NCBI GenBank assembly: GCA_003489345.1
Contig: DNIT01000054.1
Coordinates: 4,017 to 12,639 of the forward strand
Length of the DNA stretch: 8,623 bases
Source: Pelotomaculum sp.
Lineage (GTDB): Bacteria; Bacillota; Desulfotomaculia; Desulfotomaculales; Pelotomaculaceae
Direction of reading: 5' to 3'
Shown one piece after another: positions 6,868 to 8,623 of this stretch. Both the position numbers and the translations under genes were made by a program. The notes beneath the pieces are model-generated. The model did no database searches and was not told the origin of the DNA. It saw nothing but the letters and a program-made list of their open reading frames with translations. How positions within the stretch are numbered: the stretch's first letter is position 1; each line of letters opens with the position of its first letter.

Positions 6868-7518
6868 TTGAAACGCTTTATTCATATCGTGGGGCTTTTA
6901 CTGGTATTATGCGTTGCGGCGGTTTTCTTTATGAGATATGCAGACCCAGAACGCGACAGCAGCGCCTCGTTTACAAACAGTCCATCGGAAGAATTATTAC
7001 TTGTAAATGCCGACAATCCTCTACCGCAAGATTATCGACACGAAAATCTTATAAATCTCTATGACCAAAAAAATAAGCATTTTCAGTTGGCGAAAGCGGA
7101 TATTGAAGTTTGTGAAGCCGTTTATCAAGCAATGGATGCGATGTTCGCGGCGGCACAGAAGGATGGTGTGAAGGGCTTCATCATTACCAGTGGATATCGT
7201 TCGCGTGAGGAACAAAAAGAGGTTTTCTCCACTTCAGCAGATGGAATTTCAGCAAAACCCGGTGAGAGTGAACATGAGACTGGACTTGCCTTTGATGTAA
7301 CCGCATACGGAAACGAAAACTTTGAATTGACACCACAATTTCAGTGGCTTTCTAAGCATTGTGCAGAGTACGGGTTCATTATCCGCTATCCAAAAGATAA
7401 GGAGGATGTGACGGGCGTTCCGTTTGAACCGTGGCATTACCGCTATGTAGGAACGCCACACGCAAAAGAGATTATGGACGAAGGTATTACGCTGGAAGAA
7501 TATTTGGAACGACAATAA
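6868..7518 (+). CDS. vanY: VanY-type D,D-carboxypeptidase, membrane-anchored
   Basis: A 216-residue protein: short basic N-terminus and one hydrophobic helix (~4-22, an uncleaved anchor or signal), a linker, then the VanY/DacB-like zinc peptidase domain. Visible motifs are LLVNADNPLP (44-53), TSGYRS (107-112), SEHETGLAFD (134-143) with predicted zinc ligands His136 and Asp143, and EPWHYRYVG (187-195) with the general base Glu187 and third ligand His190. It should remove the terminal D-Ala from peptidoglycan pentapeptide stems on the outer face, lowering the number of D-Ala-D-Ala targets. The start is TTG, supported by AAAGGAG (6852-6858) 9 bases upstream; an overlapping frame from 6849 is a shadow. 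It is transcribed alone from the second cassette. No U-tract terminator is evident right after it. Without VanHAX it would alter wall cross-linking or precursors rather than give full glycopeptide resistance. Confidence 0.93.
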   Translation: MKRFIHIVGLLLVLCVAAVFFMRYADPERDSSASFTNSPSEELLLVNADNPLPQDYRHENLINLYDQKNKHFQLAKADIEVCEAVYQAMDAMFAAAQKDGVKGFIITSGYRSREEQKEVFSTSADGISAKPGESEHETGLAFDVTAYGNENFELTPQFQWLSKHCAEYGFIIRYPKDKEDVTGVPFEPWHYRYVGTPHAKEIMDEGITLEEYLERQ

Positions 7519-7524
7519 GGTTAT

Positions 7525-7549
7525 ACCCCTTTTTGATAAAAAGGAGGGT
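7525..7549 (+). other. Hairpin after vanY enclosing an AAGGAGG
   Basis: ACCCCTTTTT pairs with AAAAAGGAGGGT around a GAT loop, 10 base pairs with a two-base bulge. No T-run follows on either strand, so it is not a standard terminator. It may protect the vanY message end. Its 3' arm holds AAGGAGG (7541-7547), which would be the ribosome site of the tiny ORF at 7559. Confidence 0.4.
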
Positions 7550-7688
7550 GTCCAAAGAGTGACACAAATATTGCCTTTCCTGCTGCCTGTCAGGGTCATG
7601 TAACTGTGATGTAGCATTTTTATGAGAGTAAATACGGCGCTGATATTACGCTTTAGAAATGGGGGCGTAGCTAATAGAAAGTTGAATT

Positions 7689-7859
7689 TTGATTGTAGAT
7701 AATAATATTAGCGAGTTTGAGGCAACACAAAAAGAATGGTTAAAACATCATGTGTTCATCAAAATGACAAAATCCATGCAGGAAGCATTGACACGGCTAA
7801 CGAAAATGGATTTTCTTCTCGTTGTAAGGCTGCTTGACAAAGTAGTGGGAGAAGGATAG
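7689..7859 (+). CDS. Possible small ORF, 56 residues, unknown function
   Basis: An open frame from TTG 7689 to TAG 7859, with a TGA just upstream at 7683-7685. The product is charged and amphipathic, with SEFEATQKEWLKHH then MTKSMQEALTRLTKMDF and a hydrophobic LLVVRLLDKVV near the end; it looks like real helical protein rather than random translation. No family is recognised. No good ribosome site precedes the TTG, and the first ATG is at 7763. It overlaps the end of another short frame (7622-7702), so it could be the tail of a frameshifted gene. It does not resemble its neighbours. Confidence 0.4.
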   Translation: MIVDNNISEFEATQKEWLKHHVFIKMTKSMQEALTRLTKMDFLLVVRLLDKVVGEG

Positions 7860-7866
7860 ACGAAAA

Positions 7867-7906
7867 TTTCCCTTATTTCTTCCCGCAAGGGAAAAAACAA
7901 GGGAAA
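7867..7906. repeat. Near-perfect inverted repeat with GCAA loop
   Basis: Arms 7867-7884 and 7889-7906 pair over 18 positions with two A-C mismatches around a GCAA (GNRA-type) tetraloop. Neither strand has a clear T-run after the stem, so it is not an obvious terminator. It could be an element end, a transcript-end structure or a protein site. Confidence 0.55.
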
Positions 7907-7925
7907 AGGCACAAGGCCAAAGTTC

Positions 7926-7964
7926 AAAAACGCTGAAAACACCCGTAATTCAGGGCATTTTAGC
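7926..7964 (-). terminator. Rho-independent terminator of the minus-strand membrane gene
   Basis: Read on the minus strand, GCTAAAATGCCC pairs with GGGTGTTTTCAGC (12 pairs including two G-T, one bulged C) around an 8-base loop, then GTTTTTG. It begins about 24 bases after the stop codon of the gene at 7988-8458. Confidence 0.6.
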
Positions 7965-7987
7965 ACTTGGCAAAGATAAACCGGAAT

Positions 7988-8458
7988 TTAGTGTTTGATT
8001 TCCTTACGGTGCTGTAGGTGAATGCCGACATGTCCAATCCCCAAAATCACTACCGAAACCAAAAGCCAGACTACTTTTCCATATACACCAAGTAGAAAAA
8101 ACGCAAAAACAGGTAGTGTCGCACCAGCTACAGGAACACCGCAAAAGCTGCTGTAAAAGTCAGCCAATGTCTTTTGACTTTTAAAATATTTAATCCACCA
8201 GCCCTCATACATGAGCATCAGTATTACTGCGGCAATAAGCCACAGCGTCCATATTGACCACGGACGAAGATTAAAGTCCGAAAAAATGAGAGCTGTACAG
8301 GTGACAAGAATCTGACCGACGCGCTCAAAAATCAGCAAGGTCTTGTTTTCGTTTCGAAAATTATACTCCTTAGGCTGATGTCTTATCCATATAAGATTAG
8401 GGATTGTCAACATCAGCAAGAAAATCAGTCCTATGTATGAAAAGCCCAAATGCCCCAT
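7988..8458 (-). CDS. Conserved-looking small integral membrane protein, function unknown
   Basis: A 156-residue protein with about five hydrophobic helices (~5-24, 47-62, 69-88, 111-127, 130-148). Notable parts are an opening MGHLGFSYIGLIFLLML, a loop with IRHQPKEYNF, then ERVGQILVTC..LIFSDF, FYSSFCGVPVAGATLPV and a closing LGIGHVGIHLQH. It resembles unnamed membrane proteins of clostridia and bacilli, from memory; no enzyme motif is evident. The ATG at 8458 is chosen because GAGG (minus strand, 8467-8470) lies 8 bases upstream. A longer frame to 8542 is unlikely, since its next ATG (8509) coincides with the predicted -10. It converges on vanY and has its own promoter and terminator, so it is transcribed independently and need not belong to the Van-like system. 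Confidence 0.8.
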   Translation of the reverse strand: MGHLGFSYIGLIFLLMLTIPNLIWIRHQPKEYNFRNENKTLLIFERVGQILVTCTALIFSDFNLRPWSIWTLWLIAAVILMLMYEGWWIKYFKSQKTLADFYSSFCGVPVAGATLPVFAFFLLGVYGKVVWLLVSVVILGIGHVGIHLQHRKEIKH

Positions 8459-8507
8459 TATTTTATCCTCACTAAGTTTATGCCCATCTACGTTTATATC
8501 AAGATTC

Positions 8508-8513
8508 ATTATA
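8508..8513 (-). promoter_or_regulatory. -10 element of the minus-strand membrane gene
   Basis: A perfect TATAAT on the minus strand (ATTATA on plus), about 50 bases upstream of the chosen start. The -35 position falls in the T-rich tail of the terminator at 8525-8570 and has no consensus. It supports the start at 8458. Confidence 0.5.
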
Positions 8514-8524
8514 ATCCTATTGGG

Positions 8525-8570
8525 AAAAAATAAAAAAGACATCCACTCACAAGTATGTGGGTAGATGTCT
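8525..8570 (-). terminator. Strong minus-strand terminator at the right edge
   Basis: Arms 8537-8551 and 8556-8570 pair over 15 positions (one mismatch, one G-T) with an AGTA loop; on the minus strand the stem is followed by TTTTTTATTTTTT (plus 8525-8537). It would stop transcripts entering from the right and so insulate the membrane gene. Nothing T-rich follows on the plus strand. The fragment at 8575 begins 4 bases after it. Confidence 0.8.
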
Positions 8571-8574
8571 AATT

Positions 8575-8623
8575 GCAGAGCATCTTACTCGTAGCGCGCA
8601 GGTCGTCGGTTCAAATCCGACCG
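8575..8623 (+). tRNA. 3' part of a tRNA-like gene (anticodon CGT, Thr-like), apparently chimeric or degenerate, cut by window end
   Basis: The block reads as the end of a D arm (GCAGAGCA, 8575-8582), exactly 17 bases in the anticodon-arm position (8583-8599), a standard AGGTC variable loop (8600-8604), and a perfect T arm GTCGG-TTCAAAT-CCGAC (8605-8621). The anticodon would be CGT at 8590-8592 (threonine). The anticodon stem TCTTA/CGCGC does not pair, and the upstream bases form a terminator arm, not a matching D stem or acceptor stem. It is therefore probably a tRNA fragment or a junction of two tRNA pieces, as left by site-specific integration into a tRNA gene. The acceptor 3' strand lies beyond the window. 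Confidence 0.5.

Larger units (their letters stand above)
7519..7987 (+). other. Gene-poor stretch between vanY and the minus-strand membrane gene
   Basis: These 469 bases hold no confidently coding gene. They contain a hairpin at 7525-7549, a tiny ORF at 7559-7603 (GTG start, 14 residues, behind an AAGGAGG), another short frame at 7622-7702 (26 residues, no ribosome site), a 56-codon ORF at 7689-7859, a near-palindrome at 7867-7906, and the minus-strand terminator at 7926-7964. The patchwork of short overlapping frames suggests a decayed gene or mobile-element remnant, but no family was recognised. Confidence 0.5.

Noticed and set aside
1..7518. A complete glycopeptide-resistance operon
   Set aside because: No vanH, vanA/B-type ligase or vanX is present, so vanS, vanZ and vanY alone do not make the D-Ala-D-Lac or D-Ala-D-Ser pathway.
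7867..7906. Inverted repeat as a transcription terminator
   Set aside because: Neither strand has a T-run after the stem; only AAAAGG or AAATTTTC follows.
8459..8542. Longer N-terminus of the minus-strand membrane protein (starts at 8542 or ATG 8509)
   Set aside because: ATG 8509 overlaps the predicted -10 and has a weak ribosome site; ATG 8458 has GAGG at 8 bases and opens directly into the first helix.

Overview
The window looks like a piece of a Firmicutes (Clostridia-type) chromosome or integrated element. The reasons are strong AAGGAGG-type ribosome sites, several TTG starts, gene types known from Gram-positive glycopeptide-response loci (VanS, VanZ, VanY), and a lipoprotein with a Gram-positive style lipobox. 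No transposase, integrase, rRNA or CRISPR array is visible.

Layout. (1) 1-1664: the 3' part of a VanS-type sensor histidine kinase, very close to the VanB-type VanS as I remember it, followed by a VanZ-family membrane protein in the same transcription unit. The matching response regulator would lie left of the window. (2) 1704-1845: a Rho-independent terminator, then four TACAG boxes at an exact 11-base period, then an extended -10 promoter. (3) 1846-6582: a tight five-gene operon made of two successive MacB/FtsX-type permease plus ATPase pairs and a lipoprotein of the sugar-type (RbsB-like) periplasmic binding family. (4) 6721-6867: a second copy of the terminator, TACAG array and promoter cassette (69 of 79 bases identical, without gaps, over array and promoter), now driving a membrane-anchored VanY-type D,D-carboxypeptidase at 6868-7518. 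(5) 7519-7987: a mostly non-coding stretch with hairpins and one possible 56-residue ORF. (6) 7988-8458 on the minus strand: a small conserved-looking multi-pass membrane protein with its own -10 and terminator. (7) 8537-8623: a strong minus-strand terminator touching what looks like the 3' part of a tRNA gene with a non-pairing anticodon stem, a possible integration scar.

How it may work together (inference): a VanRS-type two-component system senses a cell-wall or antibiotic signal and switches on two promoters carrying identical operator arrays. One makes a possibly heteromeric FtsX-type ABC machine plus a surface ligand-binding lipoprotein; the other makes an enzyme that trims D-Ala from peptidoglycan stems. 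The VanH/VanA(B)/VanX ligase set is absent, so this is not a complete glycopeptide-resistance operon. It reads as a VanB-like regulatory module wired to an ABC transporter, a binding protein and VanY, and that combination is the most interesting thing here.
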